64,000 nt of DNA, from positions 248,001 to 312,000 of the forward strand of contig MU839121.1 in the NCBI GenBank assembly GCA_030685235.1, in the 5' to 3' direction. Made by a program: the position numbers and the translations under genes. Below, piece after piece: positions 24,029 to 35,158 of this stretch. A model generated the notes under the pieces. It saw only the letters and a list, made by a program, of their open reading frames with translations, did not search any database and had not been told where the DNA came from. Origin of the DNA: Copromyces sp. CBS 386.78. Lineage: Eukaryota > Ascomycota > Sordariomycetes > Sordariales > Sordariaceae. The first letter of the stretch is position 1; the number at the start of each line of letters is the position of its first letter.

Positions 24029-25660
24029 TTGCCGATAATAATTAATAAAAGTACGAATAAGTTCGAAAATAGCGTCTATAACGCCTTCGGAGGTATTTTA
24101 GGATATAACGACCCCAACGCCGTATTTACTATAAAAACTTCGGAAAAGATAGAAAAGGATAATAAAATTATAAAAAGATTTATTATTATAACGAATAAAA
24201 TTATAGATTACGTTGCCGTATCGACCGACGACCGTTATTAAATTCGAAAGTTCCTTTTCGAATTCGCGAAAATTTCTACGAAGAAAAGTAGGTTAAAGAT
24301 GTTTAAGGTAAATAAGGCCGCCGAAGCTTAATTTATTATTAAGAAGGATATCGACGATTTAAAGAAATTTATTTCGAAGGAAATAAAGAAAGACGCTTAA
24401 GAGGCGCCGAAAAAATAAATTAATATTATCCGGAAATTGCTAAATAGGGTTAATACTACCTTCTATTATTTACTTACCGTTACTATTAAAAAGTTTATCC
24501 TCTCTAATTATAAACGCTAACTTATTATTAAAGGGGTTTAAATTGCCGCCGAATTTATTATACGTTCGAACGATAATATAAAATAAGTCGTCGAAAGCGC
24601 TTTAAAGGAGAATTTATATAAAATAGTCTGTACGGCTACTAAAATAGTAATAAACGGAAATTATATAATTATTTTCGACGAATTAATTAGAAACTAATAT
24701 TAAAAATATTAAATTTAAATTAAAACGGTCTTTAGAAAAAAGGCTATTATATTTTTAAATACCGTAGTTATTTTAATTAAAGGAATTCTATAGGCTAATA
24801 TCGACGTAAAATAATTTAAATTAATTATATAAAAAATAAAGGTAAAGAATAAGGAAGTAGAAATTATTTGGGCTAAATTTTAAAAGAAATACGAAGGGGA
24901 GGAAAGAAAAATATTCTTAATAGAAATCGTAATTACGAAAACTATAATTTTCTTTTAAAAGAATTTTTTCTTTTAGGACGGCGGCGTATACGTATACGAA
25001 CCGTTCTAAATTATAATTTCCGTTTAATAATATTTTAAATAATAATATTTTAAATATACGGCGAAATTTTATCATTAAGAAGATATTTATAATTATTATA
25101 GTAAAATTAAATATAAAGGGCTGTATATAGGAAAAGAGAATTACCCTTCGAACGAAGATAATTCTTTAATTTTTTATAAACCGTATAGGAAATTGGGGTA
25201 TTTCGCCTTTAATAAAAAAAAATACCCGTTCGTAAAAATAATTTATACGAAAATATCTATTAATTATATTAAAAGGCTTCGTAATTTTATTATTTATAAA
25301 AGACCGGTTAAACCGGTATTAAAGCTAATAATAAAGTTAGAAGAGGATATTATAATCCTTAACGCCCTTCTTAATTCCCGTTTAATTATAATTTTAAAAA
25401 GATTATTTATAAAAAGAAGAAAAAGAAGCTGCCCTAAAAAAATTAGAGGTAATTTTCGGCTGAAACTTATAGGTATAAATTTAATAAATATTTATACCCG
25501 CTTTTAAAATGTAAACGATTATACCCGTACTAATTTTATTGTTATTATGCCTTTAATCGTTACCGTTACTTTTAAAGGAATAATACCCCTTCTGCCTGCT
25601 ATTAAATTAAAAAGAAACCTCTTATAAAGTAATTAATAATTTAATTAAAAATATTTTATT
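24029..25660 (+). pseudogene. LINE ORF1 (gag-like, CCHC zinc knuckle), RIP-degraded
   Basis: ORF1 proteins of Tad-clade LINEs bind the element RNA. The frame starts at an ATG at 24029 (MPIIINKSTNKFEN), stays open for 70 codons, then continues through RIP-type stops. The segment near 24980-25110 (GGVYVYEPF, then FKYTAKFYH) has the layout of the ORF1 zinc knuckle, in which Cys codons TGT/TGC have become TAT/TTT. A 104-codon open piece at 25193-25507 is the best preserved and is rich in Lys and Arg. Not functional. Confidence 0.6.
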
Positions 25661-28340
25661 AAAATATAGGGAAATTATATAAGAGAGGGAAAACGCTATT
25701 CGAATAAGAAGAGACTTATAATATTATAGCGATCTAAGAATTGGGTAAGAATTTAAATAAGGATATTTATTAGCCGAAGGGTAATAAATATTATAATATT
25801 AATTATTTAGAAAAAGGTAGAGCGGTAATTTATATAAATAAGAAATAGAATTTAAAGGACTTAAATTTCTAAATTAGGAAAAATTAGGCTATAACGATAC
25901 TAAAGAATTTATAAGAATTAATAATCGTTTATTCTATTTATTCCCCTATCTTCCTTTAAAGTACGCCGGAATACTAATAAGGGTCTCCCCTCCTCGAATT
26001 CTTTAAAAAAAGATCTTCGGCTAGCTAATATATAATTATAGGGGATTATAACTTCTATTACCCTAATTAGGATTTAGAAAATAAAATTAGCTTAGGCGCT
26101 GTAAAATTATTTATATAAATATAATAGTAAAAGTTTAGTTTTATTATTCCCCGCGGGGAATTAACGAAATTCGGAAATGCGATTAGAAGAGAAAAAGATA
26201 AAATAATCGACTATATATAAATTTTATAAAGTATCGAAATTAAATATTAGGGAATATAACGGTATAAGTAAATGGGTTCGGACTATTGCCCTTAAAAAAT
26301 CTAAGTCTAAGTAGGAAAAAGAAATAAGAAAATGGAAATAGAGGAAAAATTTAATTAAAATCTAATAAACGTAAAAAAAATACGGGAAGCGGCGGAAAAA
26401 AGGATATCGATTTTAAAAGGGATCGAAATAGTAGAAGAAATTAAATTAGGATTTAATAAATTCGATAGCGAATTCGTTAATATTGTAGAAGAATTCGTCC
26501 TATACTAAAAAAAAAATCGGAGAAAATAAGTGGATTAATAAAATTTAAAATATAAAATAGTAACGAAGGAGGTATAGCAAAAATAATAGATTTAATTTAA
26601 GAATTGGACGCTTTCAAATTAGAAAGAATTTATAGAAGCGGTAATAAAAAAAAAGAAATTTATTACGAAGATTTAGAGAGCGAAATAATACGATTATATT
26701 ATAAGCGTATTGAAAAACCCGAATAAATTTTAGTTATTAGAGAAGTAAATTAAAATATAAAACTATTATTTAATAAATCCGCCAAAATTACTACCTTTCA
26801 AATAAAATAAGCGGGCAAACGAAATTAAAGACTATAATAGTAAGGTAAATATTTTTACCGATTATTTCTTTCCGAAAGTAGAAGTCCCGACAAATTATTT
26901 ATTAAATTAAATTTAATTTTTAAATAATAATACCCTAATATTTATTAATAATTTAAATACTAAAGAGGATATCCGGGAAATCCTTTCGAAGATAGCGCTT
27001 AATAAAGCGCCAAGTATCGATTAATTCTTAAATAAATTTTTAAAAATATATAAAAAACTATTTAAATAAATAATAACGGCTTTTACCGTAATAAGCCTCT
27101 AATTCGGATACTTCCTCTAATAGTTTAAAAACGTAAAAGTAATTATTTTTAAAAAAATTAGAAAAAGCGCCGAATAATAAAAACTAACTAAGGTATAGTA
27201 GCTTATATCGCTTCTAAATAACGTTAGAAAAATCTTCGAAGCCTTCGTAATTAAAAAGTTAATATAAATAGTAGAAGAGTATAATTTCCTCCTAGAAGTT
27301 AAATAGGTAACCGGACAAATTATTTAACCGAATTCGCCGTCCGAATAATTATTAACGTAATTTATATAATATAAAAATTTAAAGCCGTAATATCTTTTAT
27401 ATTCTTCGATCTAAAGGGCGTATTTAATAGAATTAATTATAAATAACTCTTATATATATTATAGGAAATACAATTCCCGAAATAAATCCTCTAATAAATT
27501 AATAATTTCGTTACCGGAAAAAAAAGTTCTCTTTTCTTCGACAACGAAACCTCTTAACCTTATAATATTATAATAAGCGTACTATAAAGTTCCCCCCTTT
27601 TACTAATCCTTTTTATTCTCTTTATTACCCTATTATACTATAAATTAATTACTATTTAAAATACAATTACTATTAACTTCGCTAATAATATTAAAATTAT
27701 TATAATAATTAAGATTATTAAAGAAAATTATTAAACGTTTTAAGTAATATAGGACATTTATTCGGGTTAAGTAGTTAAAAGAAGAATAGAATTCGAAGTA
27801 AGTAAAATAGAACTTATATATTTTATATGGACGAAGGAATTAAGAACGGAAATTTTCTAAATTAGGGGAATTGTATTTAAATTAATAAAATCGACTAAAT
27901 TCCTTAGGGTTTAGTTAAATCGGAAATTCAATTACCAAATATACGTAGAAGTAATAAAAAAGAAAATAACTACGTAAACGAACGTACTAATATAATTAAT
28001 AATAAAGATTTAAAATTATTCTTTTATACGAACGAAGGAAATTTATATTAAGTATATTCAGAGTATAATCGTATATAAAATATTAGCCTTCTATTAACCG
28101 ATTAAAATTTATAGTAAATTACGAAAGATAATAATTAAATTAATTAAATACTAAATTAAATATTTGAAAATTATTATTAGAACATATAAAACTACGTTAG
28201 TAAAGAATTTAAAAATAGAAACCTTTTATTTACTATTTAACCTCTATTTTAATAAGCGGGTTAAAATTTTCGAAGAAAAATTCGCCCGTATAAATTAAAT
28301 AAGGTTCGTCTAAAGGACTATAATTTAAATAATTAATTAT
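25661..28340 (+). pseudogene. LINE ORF2 (AP endonuclease and reverse transcriptase), RIP-degraded
   Basis: ORF2 performs target-primed reverse transcription. Endonuclease motif near 26034-26100 (IIIGDYNFYYPN.D, then KISLGAVKLF; family GDFNxHHPxW). RT motifs: FFDLKGVFNRIN near 27395-27440 (family DxxGAFDxV), SSPLLLILFILFI near 27590-27630, and FANNIKI near 27676 in the place of FADD. A later FYTNEGN near 28020 resembles an RNase H YTDGS start, as in Tad-type elements. Stops are almost all TAA/TAG. The frame ends where a 673-bp inverted-repeat element has inserted. Confidence 0.7.
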
Positions 28341-29013
28341 GAGAAAGTCTTTTCGGACCGTAGTAAAAGTCTTCCCATACCGTAGCCCTACCCTTCCCGC
28401 GCGGTAAGTAATGCTAATGTATACCAAAATTTTTGAGCCAATTAAATCGCTCGCATCCAAATCGCGGTCCACACTCTACTTCGCCCACCCAGATATGTAC
28501 CCAGATGTGTACCTAGATGTGCACTCAAATATGCACCTAGATGTGTACCCAAATGTGTACCCAGATTAGCCACTTTACAGCGCACTTTATAGCGTACTTA
28601 GCGGTACGGTCGCAAACGGTCGTACATCGCTTAATTGAATCGTTCGGCTGAGTCGCTCAATTGAATCGCTCAACTGATTATTAATAATTGTTAGCAATTG
28701 TTAGCGATTGTTAGCCAGACGAAGTAGAAAGCGCGTTGTTTACTTGGCGATATTTCGTAATGCGTGCGATAGTGGTTTGATTAATTATAGGGAGGGTGCA
28801 CATCTGCGTGCACATTTGGGTACATATCTGGGTGCACATCTGGGTGCATATTTAAGTGGGCGAAGTAGAGTGTGGACCGCGATTTGGATGCGAGCGATTT
28901 GATTGGCTCAAAAATTTTAGTGTGCATTAGCGTATATTAGCGCGCGGGAAGGGTGTAAGTGGGTGGGGCTACGGTATAGGAAGACTTTTATTACGGTCCG
29001 AAAAGACTTTCTC
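28341..29013. mobile_element. 673-bp terminal-inverted-repeat element with 8-bp target duplication, not RIP-mutated
   Basis: Ends GAGAAAGTCTTTTCGGACCG and its complement form long arms (about 150 bp, differing by transitions and one 12-bp indel). An exact 8-bp duplication TTAATTAT flanks them (28333-28340, 29014-29021). Each arm continues into a 12-bp minisatellite (unit like CCCAGATGTGTA, about 6 copies left at 28488-28566; about 5 inverted copies right at 28796-28858). There is no transposase ORF: the 64-codon ORF at 28708 simply reads the minisatellite. Size, arms and lack of coding fit a non-autonomous DNA transposon. The 8-bp duplication suggests hAT-like or Mutator-like mobilisation. 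Composition is normal inside a RIP-mutated LINE. Confidence 0.85.
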
Positions 29014-29021
29014 TTAATTAT

Positions 29022-31344
29022 ATCTAAATAAGGAAGGTAAAAAGTTGACTACCCGCTAATAAATTAGAAAATAATACCGCTAAAACTAAATAAATTAAAG
29101 AATAAATACTAATGGAGAAACTTCTAGTAATTGTAGTAAATCTACCCCCGGTAATAAAAGCGCAACCGCCTCTATTGTAAATACTAAATTTAACTACTAT
29201 AGACTGTAAAGGGTAATTAAATAAAATAATAATAAGAAAATAAGTATTACGCTATAATTATTAATTAATAATAGTAGTAACTAAATTAGGCCGACGGTAC
29301 GAATTCACTATCGCCGACCTTAACCCGAAGTTTAATAATAATATTATAAAACGGCATATAATTAGTATAAAACGAAAAAAGAAGGAAGCTTAATAACTAG
29401 AGGCCGACAATAAATAATATTTATTATTTAAAGTAAAAAATTCCCTTCTTACTTAAATAAAGATAAAAATTATAGGCTTCTAGTCCTTCTTCTTTTAAAA
29501 GAAAGTTCCGGATATTATAACGCTAATTTATTCTTATAATATAAGTAAAAAAACCTTCGTATATATTGTCCTAAATTATTTATAGATAACCGACTACTAA
29601 ATAATAGTAATTAATTAGCTGTAAACGAAGGAAGAATTCTAAATTTATTTAAACGATAAAACCCGAATTGAAAAAATCCTTTTGTAAATATTACGGCTTA
29701 ATAAATTAAATGAATACCGTTTAATAATCGAATTAGAGGGAGAGTAGCACAATAAACTTACGTAGTATTTGTAAATACGTTTAATTATAATACTAAAATA
29801 AAAGAATATAAGAAAAATAAGAAGAGGAAAAATTAAATTATACTAACTATAGTAGTTACCTAATTACGAAGGTGGTACCGAAGTAATTAACTAACGTTCT
29901 TCGCGGACGAAGAGTTCGCGGAATATATTAAATATTAATTCCTAATTCCTAATAATTTCGCAACGCTATTAAACCTAACTTTTATTAGCTGGAAGGGGAC
30001 CGATAAAGCTATTAACTATTATCGGGGAATTAATACTAATATTTCCTCTATTAAAATTGAAAATGGGAGTAGTAGGATAATCGGTTAAAAATATTTTATA
30101 ATATCCCTTATACTAATAATCCTCAACCTTTATATTATAATAATAAAGAAAAATATTAAAATTATATAGGAAGCCGTTTGTAATTAAACGTTCGCATATA
30201 TTTTTAAAGAAATCGATATAAATATTACGGAAATAACGAACTAAGGGACTAATATTATTCTAAGAGCGGAATAAAATAATAACCGTAATTTAAACGGTAT
30301 TATATTTATAGTAATAATCTAATAGAATATTTAATATATATTTTATATTAGTAAAAGGATAAGTAGCGTTCTATTTACCGGCGTTTCGAAGAACGTTAGA
30401 AAAAAAAATAAAAAAAAAAACCGCGGGAAGAAATTTACTCCTAATATTAACGTAATAAGTATACTCTATAAAGAACGTACGGAACGTAATTATATTAAAG
30501 GATAAAGTATTATAAATATAATTGGCAAACTTCAAATTATAATAAAAGTAAAAAATATAATAAACGACGCTAATTAATATAATTAATAAAAAAAAGGGGA
30601 AATAAGCATAAGGATAAAAAGGATTTACCGGCCGGAAGGAAAGTTAAAAATAAAGTTAGTAAATAGGATCTAGATAAAGGCTTAGAATTCGGGCGCCGGG
30701 GAAGAAGGGGGCGTAAAAAAGTAGGCGAACTTAAAGGATAAAGAGTCTATTATACGAATAAAATTAATACTACGCTTAACGGCATTGTAATTAATGCGAA
30801 TCGTAAGGTTTAAAGGGTTAAATATATAGCCGGAAGGATAATTGGAAGTACGGCCAATAAAAGAGGACGCTATTTTAAAAGCTAGTTAAATAGGGAAGAA
30901 AGGAAAATTCGAAAGGTGGCGGCGGGGAGGAATTCTTATATAGAGGGAAAAAAAAGGCCCTTATACTTATATAAATTATAGTAGAATCGTAGGAATTTAA
31001 AGGATAATAACGAGGCGGGAGTAAGGGTAAACGATAAGGAAAGGACGATTACTATAAATAATTTAAGAAAAAGGAGCGGCGTACGAAAATAGTATTTCAA
31101 TTATTCTAATATTAAATTGAAGGCGGTAGAAGGGAAGTAATTTATTTACTAAAGCGGTAAGTAAGTACCGTTATAAATAGAATTGAAATAGAGTAGGCGT
31201 AATTTATTTGCGACCGAAAAGAGCTGGCGGTTTTTATCCGACGGCGCTTATTGCCGCATAGTTTCCTCTAAAGAACTAGGAGAAGTACCCTATACTAATA
31301 AGGCGCTATAGATAAGTAGCATAGGGAATAAGATTATTATTATA
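29022..31344 (+). other. RIP-degraded segment after the inverted-repeat element, unrecognised
   Basis: Probably the 3' part of the LINE or of another nested element. Plus-strand reading from about 30650 to 31300 is largely free of stops and very Lys/Arg/Gly-rich (GRRGRRGRKKVGELKG near 30690). Two A-rich runs (30403-30420) and GGGAAGAAGGGG-type purine tracts occur. No domain was recognised. Confidence 0.3.
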
Positions 31345-31950
31345 TTATTTTTCTTCTTTTCTTTTTCTTTTTCTTTTTATTTTTATTTTTATTTTTCTTT
31401 TTATTTTTCTTTTTCTTTTTATTTTTCTTTTTCTTTTTCTTTTTCTTTTTCTTTTTCTTTTTCTTTTTCTTTTTCTTTTTCTTTTTCTTTTTCTTTTTCC
31501 TTTTCCTTTTCCTTTTCCTTTTCTTTTCCTTTTCTTTTCCTTTTCTTTTCCTTTTCTTTTCCTTTTCTTTTCCTTTTCCTTTTCTTTTCCTTTTCTTTTT
31601 ATTTTTATCTTTATTTTATTTTAATTTTAATTTTATTTTTATTTTTACTTATCTTTTTCTTATTATCTTTCTTTATTTTTTCGTTTATATTATTTTTCTT
31701 TTCTTTTTCTTTTCCTTTTTCATTTGCTTTTTCGGTTTTTTTTCTTCTTTTTTTTCTTTTTTTTTATAATTTTTTTTATCTCATTTATTTATTTATTTCA
31801 TTATTTATATATTCTTATATTTATATTTAGATTTATATTTATTTTTATATTTATATTTACTTTTAGCTTTACTTTGCTTTTTGTTTTTATTTTTATTTTT
31901 ATTATTTTTTTATTTTTTTTTTAAAAAAATTTTTTTTTTTTATTAGTAAA
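31345..31950. repeat. About 600 bp of (CTTTTT)n-type polypyrimidine satellite
   Basis: Nearly pure T/C on the plus strand. CTTTTT hexamers (31350-31495) pass into CCTTTT/CTTTTC units (31496-31600), then ATTTTT and TTTATA-like units. It is nearly free of purines for about 280 bp. A 66-codon Phe-rich ORF here (31724-31924) is translation of the repeat. Read on the other strand it is (AAAAAG)n. Confidence 0.85.
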
Positions 31951-32516
31951 GAAAAAAACTTAGTTGTTTTCAAAAATCCTTCTAAGAAAAAAGGCGCACG
32001 GGCCATAGGAAATTGCCGGCCAATAGGGAATTGCCAGCCGGTTAATTCCCTACCGGCCGGTAAAAAAATTTAGTTATTTTCAATTAAAATCTAAGAAAAA
32101 CGCTTCTTTTCCATTTTTCTTAACAACCAAGCATCGGAAAAAAGTGTAACCGGTACCAAAATGATCGCCTATTCGAGGCGAACATTTTGGTAGTCTTTTT
32201 GATTTCGTGCATCTTCTGGAAGTGGCTTTTTTAATAAAAATAGAAAAGAGTTTTATTTTAACCAATCAATTTTCTTTACTATTCGCACAGTGTTTCGTAT
32301 CTCTACCCTTCTAGCTAATTAATCGAATGCGAAATATAGTGCGAATAATGCGCACGGATCAATATATCGTCCGTGTTTACGTGAATCGCGGCTGGTAAAT
32401 AGAAATACCGCCGCGCTGCGTCGATGCGGGCCTACGGACCGCGACCTTCGGTGCGGATTTCTTCCGTGACACCTCTGGTGGGCCGCGCATCTCCTTGTAT
32501 GGGCATGGTGTTTCAA
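31951..32516. other. Weakly mutated right edge of the LINE-containing insertion
   Basis: Normal-composition patch. Repeated CCGGCCGG/GGCCGGC motifs with AGGGAATTG-type repeats (32010-32065), a palindromic GCCTATTCGAGGCGAAC segment (about 32168), and a GC-rich end (GCCGCGCTGCGTCGATGCGG, about 32410-32429). The short minus ORFs at 32080-32265 and 32319-32516 start with TTG or lack support. Composition changes back to RIP-type at about 32517. Confidence 0.4.
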
Positions 32517-34250
32517 TTAAATTAATAGAATATAAACCGAAGAAATCTATATAAAAATAGGTTAAATAGGAGCTTTAAACGCCTAAATTAATATTCGTTA
32601 AACCAATCGAACCTAATTAACTTACTTAATAAAACGGGTATATTATTTAACCTAACGATTTCGCTTTTCAACTTTATTATTATTAATAGGCTACTAATCC
32701 TATTTAATAATCTCCTCGGAAATTATACTACTATTAATAACGTTTTTAAAAATTAGGCTATAATATCCTATAACCGGTAGAAAATTATTAATGCGAATAT
32801 AGATAGGTAAATAATTAGGATTAATAATTAATAATTAATAATTAATATAATTAATCCGAAGATTTTTTATACAATTCGCAAAATTAATAGCGTCCTAAAG
32901 GTCCTTAACGCTAATTATAATAAAATTAATAGCAAAACCGGAAATATTAAAATATTAAAGCCGATTTACTATTATATAATCGGGAAACTAACCGGAATAC
33001 CGCTACGCAACTATAAAAACCGTAAAATTAAACCCTAACTTTATATTATTTTTAGTAAAGTATAAAGTATTTTAAATAAAATTAATAAAATAAATAAGAA
33101 ATTTATTAGCTATAGTAAATTCCGGCAATTAATTTATATAATTTTACTACTACTTCTACGCGAATTGAATTAACGCTTCTACTTATACTATATTTACAAA
33201 AGCCTTCGTAATAGAATTAATAGTAAAGTTCTTAGTAAGGGCGGCGGTAGTATCTATTATTAAAATTACTTAAGAGATAATAAATTTAATAAGTGAAAGC
33301 GGGCGAATATAAATTTTAATCGATTAAATAAATAGTATATCGGCTATAATAATAAAAGCTTTAGAAAGAATTAGCGGGAACGGCGGTACATTAATTATTC
33401 TAACCGTATTAGAAAAGTTAAAATTATTAGAATTTTAAAAATTAGCGATAAAAAAAGCGTTAATACTTTCAAAAATTAATACGCGAATAGTAATATTAAT
33501 AATATTTTCGCCTATATTATAAAGAGCGGACAAGGGAAATAACGGCTAAACTTAATCTATTTCTATTTTTATAATTTCCTTTACCTTTTTACGTTCTTTT
33601 TTTAAATTTATATAAAAAATTTACTAATATTTCTTCTTCAACTATATAAATTATTTATCTACTTTTCCGAAAAACTAAATTTAATAAATTAAAACTAAAT
33701 AATTATTAATTAAATTACAATATTTATATAGGATAAATACTACTTCCTTATCGGCTACGTTATAATCGATAACCTAACCTTTATTATAATTATTAATAAT
33801 AAATTTCTTAAACTAATTTTCATCAATTCCGATATAGCCGTCTTCCTTAAAATAAAGTTACGCGGCTTCAATAATAAAATTACCGGCTACTGTAATAAAA
33901 TATTCTTCGTAATAAATTTAAGGTTATTTAATAATAAATTAATAAATTTATTATACTTTATAAATAATTTAATTGTTTTAAAGCTTAAAGGCTAATTTAA
34001 ATTCGCTATTATTCTCGGCTATTTTAAAAGCTAACTGTTAAATTTAAATAAATAAAGTACGTAAAGAAAGGGGTAAAAATACTATTTAAAAGGGTTTTAT
34101 ATTAAAGAAATTAATTCGAACAAATCGAATAAATAGTAATAAATCTAATAAATCGTTATTAAAATTATTGTAAAGAATATAATCTCCCCCTTTATAAAAG
34201 GAAGAGAAGGGAATAATAAGGTCGGTTTAAATTAAGTTGTAAGTATTACT
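32517..34250 (-). other. Element 1 5' internal region, RIP-degraded
   Basis: TA-rich DNA between the LINE-containing insertion and the 5' LTR of element 1, so it should be leader plus N-terminal gag on the minus strand. No motif survives. It contains an (ATTAATA)n-like tract at 32826-32858 and a purine-rich AAAAGGAAGAGAAGGG at about 34196. Confidence 0.45.
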
Positions 34251-34597
34251 TATTACGTAAAGAGAGTCTTTATAAGTAATACTATAAATAATAATAATAA
34301 TAAAAGATAAAGAGTACGATTAATTATTAAATAGAGTGATAATATATAATAATAGGCGATAATATTATTAAAGGAAGCGTAAGGCAATATTAACGAGAGC
34401 CTTAACTTAGGACCTTACATACGACTTTATAGAGTATAAGTAAAGTAGACGTTAGGTTAATATAATATAAATTAATAATCCAATTAACCTTAACGGAGGT
34501 TGATTAGGGAGTATTCTTATATAGTATAGACCGCTCAAATGAGCGTATGCTAAGACAGAGCGGGTTATCCGGGCATCTGCCCAGAATTCTCCTAACA
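34251..34597 (-). repeat. Element 1 right (5') LTR
   Basis: 347 bp, partner of 7300-7646. The inner (left) half is strongly mutated (TATTACGTAAAG). The outer (right) half is well preserved (GGGTTATCCGGGCATCTGCC) and ends CCTAACA. Confidence 0.9.
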
Positions 34598-34612
34598 CTA
34601 ACTGACTGCTAA

Positions 34613-35022
34613 GGGCGTAATTGGCAACTTGGAAATAGACCTGGAAATGGACCTGGAAATGGATTTAGGGGATATAGTCCGTGTGCGGTACTTCGAAGAA
34701 TTCGGGTTAACTTTTTACTAAAATTACTTTTCAATTGTACTCTCTAACAATTTCTGGCGATTTCCAGGCTGATTTTTCACTCGGAAATTGCTTAGCAGTT
34801 GATTTATTCCACTTCCTTCGATGCGAGCTTTATAATTGGTCTAAAAAAATCTTGGCGGGCCAAATTTCAGAAAATCGATTTCCGTACCTTCGAAGTGATG
34901 GAAGTGCTTTTCGGAATGCTTTATAACTGCGCCCGGACCACTTTAGCAACCTTTTGAGCTTTTGTACTTCCCAACTGCCAAGAAATTTCCGAAAGCCCAT
35001 TTCCAGGTTGCCAATCACGCCC
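34613..35022. mobile_element. 410-bp Harbinger-like MITE with TAA target duplication
   Basis: Terminal inverted repeats of 26 bp (GGGCGTAATTGGCAAC.. and the complement of the right end, GGGCGTGATTGGCAAC..) differ at three sites, all transitions in which the left copy has A or T. TAA flanks both ends (34610-34612, 35023-35025), as for PIF/Harbinger elements. A 12-bp tandem (GACCTGGAAATG) follows the left terminus. Small ORFs on both strands inside carry no transposase motif. Confidence 0.65.
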
Positions 35023-35158
35023 TAAACCTACCGACCGGGCTTGAGATGGCGGACAAAAAACATTAAAAAAAAAGAAAAAAAAGAAAAAATAAATTAAATA
35101 AATAAATGGCACATGCATGGATGGATGGTGGACTTGTCGTTCGGTATGTCTACCACTA

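Larger units (their letters stand above)
23691..32516 (+). mobile_element. Tad-like LINE-containing insertion in element 1 gag region
   Basis: About 8.8 kb. Both edges are far less RIP-mutated (23691-24030 and about 31980-32516) than the interior. Plus-strand remnants show non-LTR ORF1 with a CCHC knuckle and ORF2 with an endonuclease and RT. The two edges share a short inverted similarity (GAAACACCAT near 23737 and its complement near 32507). Exact termini and target duplication could not be fixed. The tail half (29.0-32.5 kb) may belong to a different element than the LINE. Confidence 0.55.
7300..34597 (-). mobile_element. Element 1: RIP-degraded Ty3/Gypsy chromodomain retrotransposon hosting nested insertions
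   Basis: Two 347-bp direct repeats (7300-7646 and 34251-34597) differ almost only by C/T and G/A transitions and start TG / end CA before mutation. They are flanked by a 5-bp target duplication (CTGAC left, CTAAC right). Coding sense is the minus strand: a polypurine tract (GAAGGGGAAA on the minus strand) abuts the left, 3' LTR. Gag/protease remnants lie at 20675-23690, split RT on both sides of element 2, then RNase H, integrase and a chromodomain at 10450-13478. Removing the nested insertions (about 7.2 and 8.8 kb) leaves roughly 11.3 kb, long for a Gypsy element because about 2.8 kb lies between pol and the 3' LTR. Confidence 0.88.

Noticed and set aside
28488..28858. CRISPR-like spaced repeats
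   Set aside because: The 12-bp units are contiguous tandem copies without spacers, and the genome is fungal.
28708..28902. 64-codon ORF with HLGAHLG-type repeats
   Set aside because: Reads the 12-bp minisatellite of the inverted-repeat element; not a plausible protein.
31724..31924. 66-codon Phe/Ile-rich ORF in the polypyrimidine tract
   Set aside because: It is a translation of a T-rich simple repeat; no initiation context or conservation to support it.
32319..32516. 65-codon His/Arg-rich minus ORF at the edge of the LINE-containing insertion
   Set aside because: Begins with TTG, composition-driven, and sits at a transposon edge; no support as a gene.
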